A stretch of DNA of 64,000 nucleotides from BOG-994 sp049514215 (GTDB lineage Bacteria > Pseudomonadota > Gammaproteobacteria > Burkholderiales > Burkholderiaceae_D): NCBI GenBank assembly GCA_049514215.1, contig JBEKVI010000003.1, positions 121,383 to 185,382 on the forward strand, given 5' to 3'. The notes beneath the pieces are model-generated. The model was not told the DNA's origin, did not search any database, and saw nothing but the letters and a program-made list of their open reading frames with translations. Both the position numbers and the translations under genes were made by a program. Positions 33,593 through 42,434 of this stretch are shown one piece after another (within the stretch, counting starts at the first letter, position 1; every line of letters begins with the position of its first letter).

Positions 33593-34558
33593 GTGACCGA
33601 CTTGACCTCGTACCAGAATCGCCTTCAGAAGAATCGTCGGCGTCTGGACAAGTGGGCCGCCCAGGAAAAGATCTTCGCCTTGCGTCTGTATGAGCGCGAT
33701 GTCCCCGAATTCCCGCTCATCGTCGAGCGTTTCGCAACCGAATCTGGCGTGTATCTTCATCTGCAGGAGGTCGATACCGGCTGGCAGCAGACTCCTGCTG
33801 AGCACCGCGACTGGCTGGATCTCGTCGTGGAGGCCACCGCCGAAGTGTTCGAGGTTGCGACGGATCGCGTGGCAGTCAAGTTGCGGGCTCGTCAGCGCGT
33901 CTTGGGGGATAAGAGTGACCAATACGGGGCCACCGGAGACCGCGGAGCTGAGCTCGTCGTCAACGAGGGGGGACATCGCTTCCTCATCAACCTTTTCGCA
34001 TATCTCGATACCGGATTGTTTCTGGACCATCGGTCCACGCGCGCCATGGTGGCAAAGCGGGCGCACAACAAGCGGTTCTTGAACCTGTTTTCCTATACCG
34101 GCAGTTTTTCCGTCTATGCGGCACATGCGGGTGCACTTGCCTCGGTGAGTGTTGACCTTTCGAACACCTATTGCCAGTGGGCCAGACGCAACTGGGAACT
34201 GAACGCGATGGACCCGGTGCGACATCAAATAGTCCGTGGCGACGTCTTCGGCTGGCTGCGAGAGGCTCAGCAGAAGGGGTCCGTCTTCGACCTCATCGTT
34301 CTCGATCCTCCGAGCTTCTCCAATTCGAAACGCATGCAAGGTATTCTCGACATCCAGCGTGATCATCCCGCGCTCATCGGCCAGTGCCTTTCTTTGCTTT
34401 CTGAGGGCGGCGAACTGTTCTTTTCGACAAACCTGCGTAGCTTTCAGATGGACCCCGAACTTCTCGACCTGCCGCGGTGCATCGAGTTGAGTCCGCGCTC
34501 AATTCCCTTGGACTTTCGGGACCGCAAGGCGCACAGGCTGTGGAGCATCGGGAAGTAA
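33593..34558 (+). CDS. RlmK-like 23S rRNA (guanine-N7) methyltransferase
   Basis: A 321-residue SAM-dependent methyltransferase corresponding to the C-terminal RlmK half of E. coli RlmKL, which makes m7G2069 in 23S rRNA. It has SYQNRLQKNRRRLDKWAAQE at the N-terminus, the SAM-binding block LNLFSYTGSFSVYAAHAGA and catalytic motif LDPPSFSNSKRM. The RlmL-like half is encoded separately at 45250-46443. The start is GTG; only weak sequence precedes it, and the -10-like hexamer lies 6 nt upstream. Confidence 0.85.
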   Translation: MTDLTSYQNRLQKNRRRLDKWAAQEKIFALRLYERDVPEFPLIVERFATESGVYLHLQEVDTGWQQTPAEHRDWLDLVVEATAEVFEVATDRVAVKLRARQRVLGDKSDQYGATGDRGAELVVNEGGHRFLINLFAYLDTGLFLDHRSTRAMVAKRAHNKRFLNLFSYTGSFSVYAAHAGALASVSVDLSNTYCQWARRNWELNAMDPVRHQIVRGDVFGWLREAQQKGSVFDLIVLDPPSFSNSKRMQGILDIQRDHPALIGQCLSLLSEGGELFFSTNLRSFQMDPELLDLPRCIELSPRSIPLDFRDRKAHRLWSIGK

Positions 34559-34592
34559 GAAATGCGACAAAAACTCTCGCGGCTGCAATATC

Positions 34593-34633
34593 GATAGTTT
34601 GGCTGTATCGCATAAAGCAGGTAAAGTGGCTGA
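34593..34633 (+). promoter_or_regulatory. oxyR promoter with OxyR-like dyad over the -35
   Basis: TTGGCT (34599-34604) and TAAAGT (34622-34627), each 4 of 6 to consensus, are separated by exactly 17 nt. GATAG-N7-GTATC at 34593-34609 matches the OxyR half-site pattern ATAG-N7-CTAT with one mismatch and covers the -35. The arrangement fits OxyR repressing its own gene. The -10 ends 6 nt before the ATG, so the mRNA may be leaderless. Confidence 0.5.
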
Positions 34634-35578
34634 ATGACCCTCACGGAATTGCGCTATATCGTCGCTGTGGCCCGAGAGCACCACTTCGGCAAGGCCGCCG
34701 AGTCCTGCTTCGTGAGTCAGCCGACCCTCTCGGTGGCGATCAAAAAACTCGAAGACGAATTGGGGGTGACGCTCTTTGAGCGGGGCAGTACCGAAGTGGG
34801 CGTGACGCCCATTGGCGAGCAGATCGTAGCCCAGGCCCAACGCGTGCTCGAGCAGACGGCTGCAATCAAGGAACTCGCGAGCCAAGGGAAGGATCCGCTC
34901 AAAGGTCCGCTTCGCCTCGGGGTGATCTACACCATCGGGCCTTATCTTCTTCCCGAATTCATGCCGCAGATGATCACTGCGGCGCCCCGCATGCCGCTGC
35001 TGCTTCAGGAGAATTTCACCGTCAAGCTCTTGGACATGATCAAGCTCGGAGAGCTCGATGCCGCCATCATGGCCTTGCCCTTGCCGGAGTCGGGACTGGT
35101 TGCGCAACCTCTCTACGACGAGCTCTTTGTGGTGGCCGTACCGCGCGACCATCCCTGGAGCAAGCGCAAGTCGATTGGCGCTGAGGAACTCAAGAACGAG
35201 ACCATGCTGTTGCTGGGCGCCGGGCACTGCTTTCGTGACCAGGTGCTCGAGGTTTGTCCGGAACTGTTGCGCTTCTCCCCCAATCCCGGCGGTATCCAGA
35301 AAACCTTCGAGGGCAGCTCGCTCGAGACCATCCGTCATATGGTCGCAAGCGGCATCGGAGTCACGGTTCTCCCCAAGACCTCCGTGCCCAAGGTGGTTCC
35401 CCGCGACAGCTTGCTGCGCTACGTGCCTTTCGAAAAGCCGGCACCTGATCGACGGGTCGTGCTGGTCTGGCGCAAGACCTTCCCTCGGGTAGCAGCGATC
35501 GAGACGATTCGCCGAGCGGTGCTTGCGTGTGAACTCAATGGCGTGAAGAAATTGCTCCTGCCGCCGGTTTCTGTCTGA
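34634..35578 (+). CDS. oxyR: Hydrogen peroxide-responsive LysR-type regulator OxyR
   Basis: A 314-residue LysR-type regulator with an N-terminal winged helix (LRYIVAVAREHHFGKAAESC, QPTLSVAIKKLEDELG) and an OxyR-type regulatory domain. The redox cysteines fall at residues 199 and 208 (GAGHCFRDQVLEVCPE), the same numbers as in E. coli OxyR, so peroxide sensing by disulfide formation is expected. The gene is monocistronic and ends 15 nt from the convergent ugpC. The glutathione peroxidase at 44770 could be a target, but this is speculation. Confidence 0.95.
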   Translation: MTLTELRYIVAVAREHHFGKAAESCFVSQPTLSVAIKKLEDELGVTLFERGSTEVGVTPIGEQIVAQAQRVLEQTAAIKELASQGKDPLKGPLRLGVIYTIGPYLLPEFMPQMITAAPRMPLLLQENFTVKLLDMIKLGELDAAIMALPLPESGLVAQPLYDELFVVAVPRDHPWSKRKSIGAEELKNETMLLLGAGHCFRDQVLEVCPELLRFSPNPGGIQKTFEGSSLETIRHMVASGIGVTVLPKTSVPKVVPRDSLLRYVPFEKPAPDRRVVLVWRKTFPRVAAIETIRRAVLACELNGVKKLLLPPVSV

Positions 35579-35593
35579 GAGTCCCCAGGGGGC

Positions 35594-36670
35594 CTAATCA
35601 AGCCGAAGGCCGGTTTCGGCGTCAAACCAGTGCAACGAATTGACGTCCGGTCGAACATGGATGGTCTCGTCAACGGCCACCGGCGCGCCGGCCGCGCACC
35701 GGATGACGATCGAATCGTCGCCCAGAAGGCCGTGAACCAGGAGCTCGGCTCCCAGTGACTCGACCATCTCGATGCGGACCGGCCATCCGGATGAATCCAG
35801 TTTCAGATGCTCGGGTCGGACGCCCAGGGTCAACTCCCGTCCCGCCAGATCGCCTCGCGACTCGAACAGATCGAGCGTGCTCGAAGCTTCGCGCGACGCG
35901 GCCTTGCAAACAAAAGACCGACCACTGCCATCGACGGCTCCCGAAATTAGGTTCATCGGTGGCGAACCAATGAATCCGGCAACAAAGGTTGTCGCGGGTT
36001 TCCTGTAAACCGTGTCAGGTGTGCCGATCTGCTCCGCGCGCCCTGCGTTCATGACCAGCAGGCGGTGTCCGAGCGTCATCGCTTCGACCTGGTCGTGCGT
36101 GACATAAAGACTCGTGGTCCCTAGGCGGCGATGGAGCTTTTGGATCTCAAGGCGCATCTGGACGCGCAACTTCGCATCCAGATTGGAAAGCGGTTCGTCA
36201 AACAAGAAAACCGCGGGCTCGCGCACGATGGCCCGCCCCATGGCAACGCGCTGACGCTGCCCGCCGGAAAGCTGGCGCGGTGTACGCTTTAGGAGCGCCT
36301 CGAGTTCCAGGATTCGCGCGGCCTCACCGACCTTGGCCTGAATCGCCTCACGCGATTCTTTGCGGATTTTCAGTCCGTAGGCCATGTTGTCGTAGACCGA
36401 CATGTGCGGATAGAGCGCGTAGTTCTGAAAGACCATTGCGATATCCCGGTCCTTGGGTTCGAGGTCGTTCACAAGACGCTCCCCGATATGCACCTCGCCG
36501 CCCGAGATCTCCTCCAATCCGGCCACCATGCGCAAGAGCGTCGACTTTCCGCAGCCCGAAGGTCCCACCATGACGATGAATTCGCCGTGGGCCACCGCCA
36601 CGGAGATGCCATGGACCACTTCGGTCTTGCCATAGCGTTTGACGACCTTGGAAAGCGTAAGCGTAGCCAT
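35594..36670 (-). CDS. ugpC: sn-Glycerol-3-phosphate ABC importer ATP-binding protein UgpC
   Basis: A 358-residue ATPase of the MalK/UgpC type that powers uptake of glycerol-3-phosphate and its diesters. Walker A is GPSGCGKSTLLRMVAGLE, the signature LSGGQRQRVAMGRA and Walker B VFLFDEPLSNLD; a C-terminal TOBE-type regulatory domain follows (LTLGVRPEHLKLDSSG). It is the last gene of ugpBAEC, starting 1 nt after the ugpE stop. UgpC can also be controlled by EIIA-like or PhoU-type proteins, but nothing here shows that. Confidence 0.93.
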   Translation of the reverse strand: MATLTLSKVVKRYGKTEVVHGISVAVAHGEFIVMVGPSGCGKSTLLRMVAGLEEISGGEVHIGERLVNDLEPKDRDIAMVFQNYALYPHMSVYDNMAYGLKIRKESREAIQAKVGEAARILELEALLKRTPRQLSGGQRQRVAMGRAIVREPAVFLFDEPLSNLDAKLRVQMRLEIQKLHRRLGTTSLYVTHDQVEAMTLGHRLLVMNAGRAEQIGTPDTVYRKPATTFVAGFIGSPPMNLISGAVDGSGRSFVCKAASREASSTLDLFESRGDLAGRELTLGVRPEHLKLDSSGWPVRIEMVESLGAELLVHGLLGDDSIVIRCAAGAPVAVDETIHVRPDVNSLHWFDAETGLRLD

Positions 36671-36671
36671 G

Positions 36672-37520
36672 TTATTTTTCCGAATCGACGAGACCCTTGA
36701 CGAACCAGCGCTGCATCAAGAGGACGACCAGGGCCGGAGGCACGAGGGCCAGCATGGCGGTGGCCATCACCCGGTTCCACTCGGTCGCCGCGTCGCCTCC
36801 GGGAATCATCCGCTTGATGCCGATCACGGTCGTGTACATCGACTCGTTGTTGGTGACCAAGAGCGGCCAGAGGTACTGGTTCCAACCGTAGATGAACATG
36901 ATGACGAAAAGGGCGGCCACATTAGTCCGCGACAGGGGAACAATGACATCGACGAAAAAACGCATGGGACCCGCGCCGTCGATGCGCGCCGCCTCGGCCA
37001 GCTCCTCTGGGATGGTCAAAAAGAACTGGCGAAACAGGAATGTCGCTGTCGCGCTTGCGATCAAAGGCACCGTCAGTCCCACATAGGTGTCGATCAGATG
37101 CAAGTCGGCCACGACTTTGTAGGTGGGCAGGATCCGGACTTCGACGGGAAGCATGAGAGTCACGAAGATCATCCAGAAAAACGTCTTGCGTAACGGAAAA
37201 CGGAAGTAGACGATGGCGAAGGCCGATAGGATCGAAATCGCAATCTTGCCTACGGCGATGGCGAGCGCCATGATGAGGCTATTGACGAGCATGCGGTAGA
37301 CCGGGGCCGATGATCCCTGGGACGAGCCGTGCAGTAGGACGCCGGCATAGTTCTCCATTAGTTGACTTCCCGGAACAAGCTGCATCGGAACGGCCAGGGT
37401 CTCGTCGAGCGTCAGAGTCGAGGCGACGAAGGCGACGTAGACGGGAAGCGCAACGACCATGACACCTGCGATGAGAACCAGGTGGGAGAGAATATCCAGG
37501 CCCGGGCGGCGTTCGACCAT
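36672..37520 (-). CDS. ugpE: Glycerol-3-phosphate ABC importer permease UgpE
   Basis: A 282-residue inner-membrane permease with six hydrophobic helices and the ABC permease EAA loop (PEELAEAARIDGAGPMRFFVDVIVPLS), which contacts UgpC. Other family blocks are FRFPLRKTFFWMIFVTLMLP and FIYGWNQYLWPLLVTNNE. Its ATG overlaps the ugpA stop by one base (TGATG), implying coupled translation. Confidence 0.93.
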   Translation of the reverse strand: MVERRPGLDILSHLVLIAGVMVVALPVYVAFVASTLTLDETLAVPMQLVPGSQLMENYAGVLLHGSSQGSSAPVYRMLVNSLIMALAIAVGKIAISILSAFAIVYFRFPLRKTFFWMIFVTLMLPVEVRILPTYKVVADLHLIDTYVGLTVPLIASATATFLFRQFFLTIPEELAEAARIDGAGPMRFFVDVIVPLSRTNVAALFVIMFIYGWNQYLWPLLVTNNESMYTTVIGIKRMIPGGDAATEWNRVMATAMLALVPPALVVLLMQRWFVKGLVDSEK

Positions 37521-38407
37521 CAGTACTGGACCTTTCGTTCCACGAAGCGGAACTGGGCCACGGTCAGTCCGATGACGATGAGCATGAGCACCACTGATTG
37601 CGCGGCCGAACCTCCCAGATCCCCCGCCAACACGCCGTCCTGGTAGACCTTGAACACGAGGATCGAAGTGGCTTGGCCCGGACCGCCGTGTGTGGCGGCA
37701 TCGACGATGGCAAAGGTGTCGAAAAAGGCGTAGACCACATTGACGACCAAAAGGAAGAACGAAGTCGGTGACAGAAGCGGCAGGACGATCGAGCTAAACC
37801 GCTTCAGTGGGCCGGCGCCGTCGATGGCCGCCGCTTCGATGAGCGACTTGGGAATGGACTGCAGGCCCGCGAGAAAGAAGAGGAAGTTGTAGCTGACCTG
37901 CTTCCAGACGGAAGCGATGATGATAAGGCACAGTGCCTGGCGCGCGTTCACGAGGTAGTCCCAATGCAGCCCCAGCCGATCCAGTGCGTGCGCAAGAATA
38001 CCGATCGACGGACTGAGCAAGAAGACCCACAGGACACCGGCGATGGCCGGTGCGACCGCGTAGGGCCAAATGAGCAAGGTCTTGTAGACGCCTGCGCCGC
38101 GCACGACTCGGTCCGCAAAGACCGCGAGCACCAAAGCGACCGCCAGACCGGTGACCGCCACCAGCACCGAGAATAGTGCCGTGACCTCGAAGGACTGCAG
38201 ATACAAAGCGTTGTGAAACAGATCCTTGAAGTTGTCGATGCCTACGAACTGGCTGCGCGCCGCAAAAACATCCTGCAACTGGGTCGATTGATAGATGGCC
38301 TGAGCCGCAGGCCAGAAGAAGAACACCAGGGTGACAAACATCTGCGGCGCCACAAGCGCGTAGGGCAGCCAGCCGGAACGGAAGGTGACGCGCTTCTCCA
38401 AGCCCAA
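37520..38407 (-). CDS. ugpA: Glycerol-3-phosphate ABC importer permease UgpA
   Basis: A 295-residue permease partner of UgpE, with six helices and an EAA loop (SLIEAAAIDGAGPLKRFSSI). It also shows WPYAVAPAIAGVLWVFLLSPSIG and FVGIDNFKDLFHNALY, both typical of MalF-type ugp permeases. It starts 33 nt after ugpB and overlaps the ugpE start. Confidence 0.93.
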   Translation of the reverse strand: MGLEKRVTFRSGWLPYALVAPQMFVTLVFFFWPAAQAIYQSTQLQDVFAARSQFVGIDNFKDLFHNALYLQSFEVTALFSVLVAVTGLAVALVLAVFADRVVRGAGVYKTLLIWPYAVAPAIAGVLWVFLLSPSIGILAHALDRLGLHWDYLVNARQALCLIIIASVWKQVSYNFLFFLAGLQSIPKSLIEAAAIDGAGPLKRFSSIVLPLLSPTSFFLLVVNVVYAFFDTFAIVDAATHGGPGQATSILVFKVYQDGVLAGDLGGSAAQSVVLMLIVIGLTVAQFRFVERKVQY

Positions 38408-38440
38408 TTTCCCGGTGAGGACGGCGCCCGATGCGCCCGA

Positions 38441-39763
38441 TCAGCTATTGGTCTTTTCGAACTTCTGCAATATCTCGTTGCTGCGCTCGACCGCCGCATC
38501 TAAGGCCTGCTTTGCGGTCTTGTTGCCGCTCCATACCAATTCGAGTTCCTCGTCGATGATGTTGCGGATCTGCAGGAAGTTACCGAGCCTGAGCCCACGG
38601 GAGTTTTCCGTGGGAGGTTTGTTCATCAGCTCTTTGACCGCGACATCGAATCCGGGCTTCTCCTTGTAAAAGCCGCTCTTTGATACCGCATCATAGGCCG
38701 CGTTTGTAATCGGCACATAACCTGTGCCTTCATGCCATTCGACTTGGTTGTCGAGCGAGGACAGATACGCCAGGAACTTGGCCACGCCCTTGTATTCCTC
38801 GGGCTTTTTGCCCGACATCACCCAAAGGCTCGCGCCCCCGATGATCGCGTTCTGGGGAGCGCCCTTCACATCGGGATAGTAGGGCATGGGCGCGACACCG
38901 AACTCGAACTTGCCCGTCACCTTGATGTTCGCGTAAGAACCCGAGGAAGTCATGAGCATCTGACACTCGCCGCTGGTGAACTTGGCCAAAGGCTCGTCGG
39001 TGCGGCCCGCATAGGTGAAGAGGCCTTCTTTGGCCCAACGTGCGAGGTTCTCGATGTGGCGGACCTGCAAGGGCCCGTTGAAGACGACGCGCGCATCGAT
39101 TCCACCCAGCCCGTCTTCCTTGGTCGCAAACGGCACGTTATGCCAAGCGCTGAAATTCTCCAGTTGCGCCCACGATTGCCAGCCCGTCGTGAATGCGCAG
39201 GGAAATCCCGCCGCCTTGATCTTTCTCGCGTCGGCCTCGACCTCAGGCCAGGTTGACGGTGCCTTGTCCGCGGGCAGGCCCGCCTTCTTGAAGGCATCCT
39301 TGTTGTAATAAAAGACGACCGTCGAACTGTTAAAGGGCATCGAGAGCATCTTGCCGCTTGGATCCGAGTAATAGCCGGCCACCGGTGCAATGTAGGCTTG
39401 TGGGTCGAACTTCTCGCCCGTGTCCGCCATCAGTTTGTAGACGGGGATGACTGCGCCCTTGGCGGCCATCATCGTCGCTGTTCCGACCTCGAAGACCTGC
39501 AGGATGTGCGGCGCATTGCCGGCGCGAAAGGCTGCGATCGCCGCGGTCATGGACTCGGCGTACTGGCCCTTGTAGACGGGAGTGACTTTGTAGTCGGTCT
39601 GCTGGGCGTTAAACTTGTTGGCGATGGCGACCACGCGATCGCCGAGAGGTCCTGCCATGGAGTGCCACCAGAAGATTTCCGTCGCCGAAAAAGCGCTGCC
39701 CGAGGCGGCCAGAAGCAGTGCCGCGAATGCGGTACGGGTCGCGAAACGGCGTGGATTCATCAA
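38441..39763 (-). CDS. ugpB: Periplasmic glycerol-3-phosphate-binding protein UgpB
   Basis: A 440-residue periplasmic solute-binding protein with a Sec signal (RTAFAALLLAASGSAFSAT). Ligand-binding blocks of the family are visible: IFWWHSMAGPLGDRVVAIAN, VPVYKGQYAESMTAAIAAFR, GNAPHILQVFEVGTATMMAAKGA, PFNSSTVVFYYNKDAFKKAG and TGWQSWAQLENFSAWH. GGAG lies 8 nt before the ATG. It is the first gene of ugpBAEC; the Pho-box-like array upstream suggests phosphate-starvation control. No ugpQ phosphodiesterase is seen. Confidence 0.95.
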   Translation of the reverse strand: MMNPRRFATRTAFAALLLAASGSAFSATEIFWWHSMAGPLGDRVVAIANKFNAQQTDYKVTPVYKGQYAESMTAAIAAFRAGNAPHILQVFEVGTATMMAAKGAVIPVYKLMADTGEKFDPQAYIAPVAGYYSDPSGKMLSMPFNSSTVVFYYNKDAFKKAGLPADKAPSTWPEVEADARKIKAAGFPCAFTTGWQSWAQLENFSAWHNVPFATKEDGLGGIDARVVFNGPLQVRHIENLARWAKEGLFTYAGRTDEPLAKFTSGECQMLMTSSGSYANIKVTGKFEFGVAPMPYYPDVKGAPQNAIIGGASLWVMSGKKPEEYKGVAKFLAYLSSLDNQVEWHEGTGYVPITNAAYDAVSKSGFYKEKPGFDVAVKELMNKPPTENSRGLRLGNFLQIRNIIDEELELVWSGNKTAKQALDAAVERSNEILQKFEKTNS

Positions 39764-39782
39764 GCGTCTCCATTGAGAAATC

Positions 39783-39821
39783 GTCTTATTGTGTGGCGGA
39801 TTTGTGACTGGTTTGCGACAG
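39783..39821 (-). promoter_or_regulatory. Pho-box-like array and -10 upstream of ugpB
   Basis: Read on the minus strand, three direct 11-nt units are CTGTCGCAAAC (39821-39811), CAGTCACAAAT (39810-39800) and CCGCCACACAA (39799-39789). The first two each match 5 of 7 of the PhoB half-site CTGTCAT, and the A-rich spacers also fit. A weak -10 (TAAGAC, 39788-39783) follows 11 nt after the second unit, the geometry of PhoB-dependent promoters in which the Pho box replaces the -35. Confidence 0.55.
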
Positions 39822-39891
39822 TCGGCGTAACGATAGCCCAGGACCGGGTCCTAGGCAATCGGGGTTTGTTGGACTGTCATGCGCGAAGCCC

Positions 39892-40764
39892 GTGGGGCTG
39901 TACTCGGTGATCCCGCGGCTGGCGAGCTATGCGCGGCTCGTGCGCCTTGACCGGCCCATCGGCATCCTGCTCCTTCTTTGGCCTACGCTCTGGGCGCTTT
40001 GGATTGCTTCCGATGGGCACCCCACACTGCACCTGCTTTGCGTGTTTGTCTTAGGCACCGTCCTCATGCGTTCGGCCGGATGCGCGATCAACGACTACGC
40101 CGATCGCGACTTTGATCCCCACGTCGCGCGCACGCGAGCGCGGCCGCTCGCGGCCGGAGCCATCGCACCCTGGGAGGCGCTCTTGGTGGCGGGCGTGCTT
40201 GCCCTTTGCGCACTTCTGCTCATCATCGGTCTGAATCGACTCACTTGGGTTCTCGCGGTTCTTGCCGCCTGCATCGCCGCCAGCTATCCCTTCACCAAGC
40301 GTTTTTTCGCGCTGCCTCAGGCCTATCTGGGGGTGGCCTTCGGTTTCGGCATCCCTATGGCCTTTGCTGCTGTGCTCGACCGGCTCCCGCTGGCGGCGTG
40401 GGTGCTGCTACTGACCAACGTCTTTTGGGCGATCGCTTACGACACCGAGTATGCGATGGTCGATCGCGAAGATGATCTGAAGATCGGCATTCGCACCGCC
40501 GCGATCACCTTCGGCAGGGCCGATGTGGCCGCGATCATGCTGTGCTACGGATTGACCCTGGCAGGCCTCATCGCCGTCGGGGTTCTCGTCGAGCGGGGCC
40601 CCTTTTTTGCGGCCGGGATCTTCGTTGCCGCCGGCATCGCCATCTATCACTATGTCCTCATCCGCACGCGAGAGCCGGCCCGCTGCTTTAGGGCGTTCCT
40701 GAACAACAACTGGCTTGGAGGCGCCGTCTTCGTGGGACTGGCGCTGGACTACGCACTGAGTTAG
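39892..40764 (+). CDS. ubiA: 4-Hydroxybenzoate octaprenyltransferase
   Basis: UbiA attaches the polyprenyl tail to 4-hydroxybenzoate in ubiquinone synthesis, in the inner membrane. The 290-residue protein has about nine helices and both Asp-rich prenyl-diphosphate sites, NDYADRDFDPHVARTRARPL and DTEYAMVDREDDLKIGIRT. The start is GTG with no clear ribosome site; no in-frame ATG is available nearby. The 128-base divergent gap to ugpB holds the Pho-box-like array. Confidence 0.94.
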   Translation: MGLYSVIPRLASYARLVRLDRPIGILLLLWPTLWALWIASDGHPTLHLLCVFVLGTVLMRSAGCAINDYADRDFDPHVARTRARPLAAGAIAPWEALLVAGVLALCALLLIIGLNRLTWVLAVLAACIAASYPFTKRFFALPQAYLGVAFGFGIPMAFAAVLDRLPLAAWVLLLTNVFWAIAYDTEYAMVDREDDLKIGIRTAAITFGRADVAAIMLCYGLTLAGLIAVGVLVERGPFFAAGIFVAAGIAIYHYVLIRTREPARCFRAFLNNNWLGGAVFVGLALDYALS

Positions 40765-40781
40765 ACAGACTCGCGAGCGGA

Positions 40782-41600
40782 CTAGTCGCGGCCGAATTCG
40801 TCGCCCAGTTCGCGCGCGCGCAGCGCAGCCGCCTGGACGGCATCGACGATGGACGCGCTCACGCGAGCCCCTTCCAGTTCCGTCAAAGCCCGGTGCGTGG
40901 TCCCGCCCTTGGAAGTCACCCGTTCACGCAGGATCTGCAGCGGCTCGTCGGACTGGCGGGCCAGTCGGGTTGCGCCATCGAAGGTGGCGATGGCGAGCCG
41001 GGCGCTGATTTCGGGGCCAAGACCAAGCTTGAGTCCGGCGCGCTCGAGTGCCTCGATGAAGTAGAAGACGTAGGCCGGCCCGCTTCCCGATACCGCGGTC
41101 ACGGCATCCAGAAGGGCTTCCTCGGCGACCCAGACCGTCTCACCTACGGCTTCGAGCAGCGTGTTGGCCAGCGCGCGCTGCTCGGAATTGACCAGGGCGT
41201 TGGCGAAGAGTCCTGTGATGCCGGCACCGATCAGGGCGGGGGTGTTCGGCATGCATCGCACGGTGGGCGTGAGTCCTCCAAGCCAACGCGCGATCGACTC
41301 GATCCGGATGCCCGCGGCAATACTGATAAGCAGGCAATCCCCCAAAAAGGGCTTCATCGCCACGAGCGCCTCGCGCATCTGCTGCGGCTTGACGGCGACG
41401 ATGAGCGCGGTGCAGGAGCTTAGCGAAGCGTCGGGCCTCTCTAGGGTCAGTACCGCATGGCGCGACTCCAGTTCGGCGCGCGCTTGTGGGCTCGGTTCGA
41501 CCACGATGGGCACATGGGTTAGCGGGCCCCGTGCGCTCAGTCCGCCCAGAAGTGCCCTGGCCATGTTGCCCCCACCGATGAATCCCAATCTAGCTTGCAT
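40782..41600 (-). CDS. proC: Pyrroline-5-carboxylate reductase
   Basis: ProC reduces pyrroline-5-carboxylate to proline with NAD(P)H. The 272-residue protein has the dinucleotide-binding GFIGGGNMARALLGGL, RCMPNTPALIGAGITGL, AVSGSGPAYVFYFIEAL and RVTSKGGTTHRAL. The start at 41600 fits; the frame is open further back into yggS. It overlaps the yggS stop by 11 nt, and yggS-proC next to pilT is a classic arrangement. ProA, an earlier enzyme of the pathway, is at 47499. Confidence 0.96.
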   Translation of the reverse strand: MQARLGFIGGGNMARALLGGLSARGPLTHVPIVVEPSPQARAELESRHAVLTLERPDASLSSCTALIVAVKPQQMREALVAMKPFLGDCLLISIAAGIRIESIARWLGGLTPTVRCMPNTPALIGAGITGLFANALVNSEQRALANTLLEAVGETVWVAEEALLDAVTAVSGSGPAYVFYFIEALERAGLKLGLGPEISARLAIATFDGATRLARQSDEPLQILRERVTSKGGTTHRALTELEGARVSASIVDAVQAAALRARELGDEFGRD

Positions 41601-42294
41601 GGCGTGCTCCAAATATAGCCGTTCCGACTCTGACCATCGTGGCCCCTTCGGCGATCGCGGCCTCGAGATCGGCCGACATGCCCATCGAAAGCTCCTCGCA
41701 AGGTAGCCCCATTTCGAGGAGCGCATCTCTCAGAATGCGTACACGCGCGAAGCTCTCTTTGGACCGGGTGGGATCGCGTTGGGGCTGCGGAATGGCCATC
41801 AGTCCCCTCAAGCGAATTCCGGGCAAGCCGCACAACGCGCCGGCGAGTTGGGGAAGTTGCTCAGGCGCAACGCCGCTTTTGCTGGCTTCGGCACTGATAT
41901 TGACCTGCAGGCAGACGTTTAGGGGGCCCAATTCGGATGGCCGCTGTTCGGAGAGGCGCTCGGCCACGCGCAGGCGGTCGATGCTATGGACCCAATCGAA
42001 GTGTTCCGCAATTGCCCGGGTCTTATTGGTCTGGATCGGCCCGATCATGTGCCACTCGACGGGTTTCGACGTTGCCGGGTGTTCCCGGAAATAAGCGATC
42101 TTATCGAGCGCTTCTTGGACATAGTTCTCTCCAAAGGCCCTCTGCCCGGCGGCGAAGGCCTGCTCGATCGCCTCAACCGGGAAGGTCTTGGTGACCGCGA
42201 TCAGTGCGACCTTGCCAACTGTCCGGCCGGCTGCGATTGTTGCTGTTTCGATACGCTGGAGAACGTCTTGCAAGTTCGAGGCAATTGCGGACAT
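41590..42294 (-). CDS. yggS: Pyridoxal-phosphate homeostasis protein (YggS/PLPBP)
   Basis: A 234-residue PLP-binding protein without catalytic activity that balances free pyridoxal phosphate. The PLP lysine lies in LIAVTKTFPVEAIEQAF; other family blocks are FGENYVQEALDKI, VEWHMIGPIQTNK and SMGMSADLEAAIAEGATMVRVG. The start at 42294 matches the family. It lies divergent from pilT, separated by 140 bases. Confidence 0.95.
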   Translation of the reverse strand: MSAIASNLQDVLQRIETATIAAGRTVGKVALIAVTKTFPVEAIEQAFAAGQRAFGENYVQEALDKIAYFREHPATSKPVEWHMIGPIQTNKTRAIAEHFDWVHSIDRLRVAERLSEQRPSELGPLNVCLQVNISAEASKSGVAPEQLPQLAGALCGLPGIRLRGLMAIPQPQRDPTRSKESFARVRILRDALLEMGLPCEELSMGMSADLEAAIAEGATMVRVGTAIFGARHAS

Positions 42295-42434
42295 AATCGT
42301 TTGGACTATTCGGCCGGGAGGGACGGGCAAAGCGACGACGCGATCGCCGCGTCCTTTTTGACCCGACCTGCGCGCCTCACGATGCCTCGCCTGCGCACGT
42401 CGCGGCGATGAAGACAACCCAAAGGATAATATAG

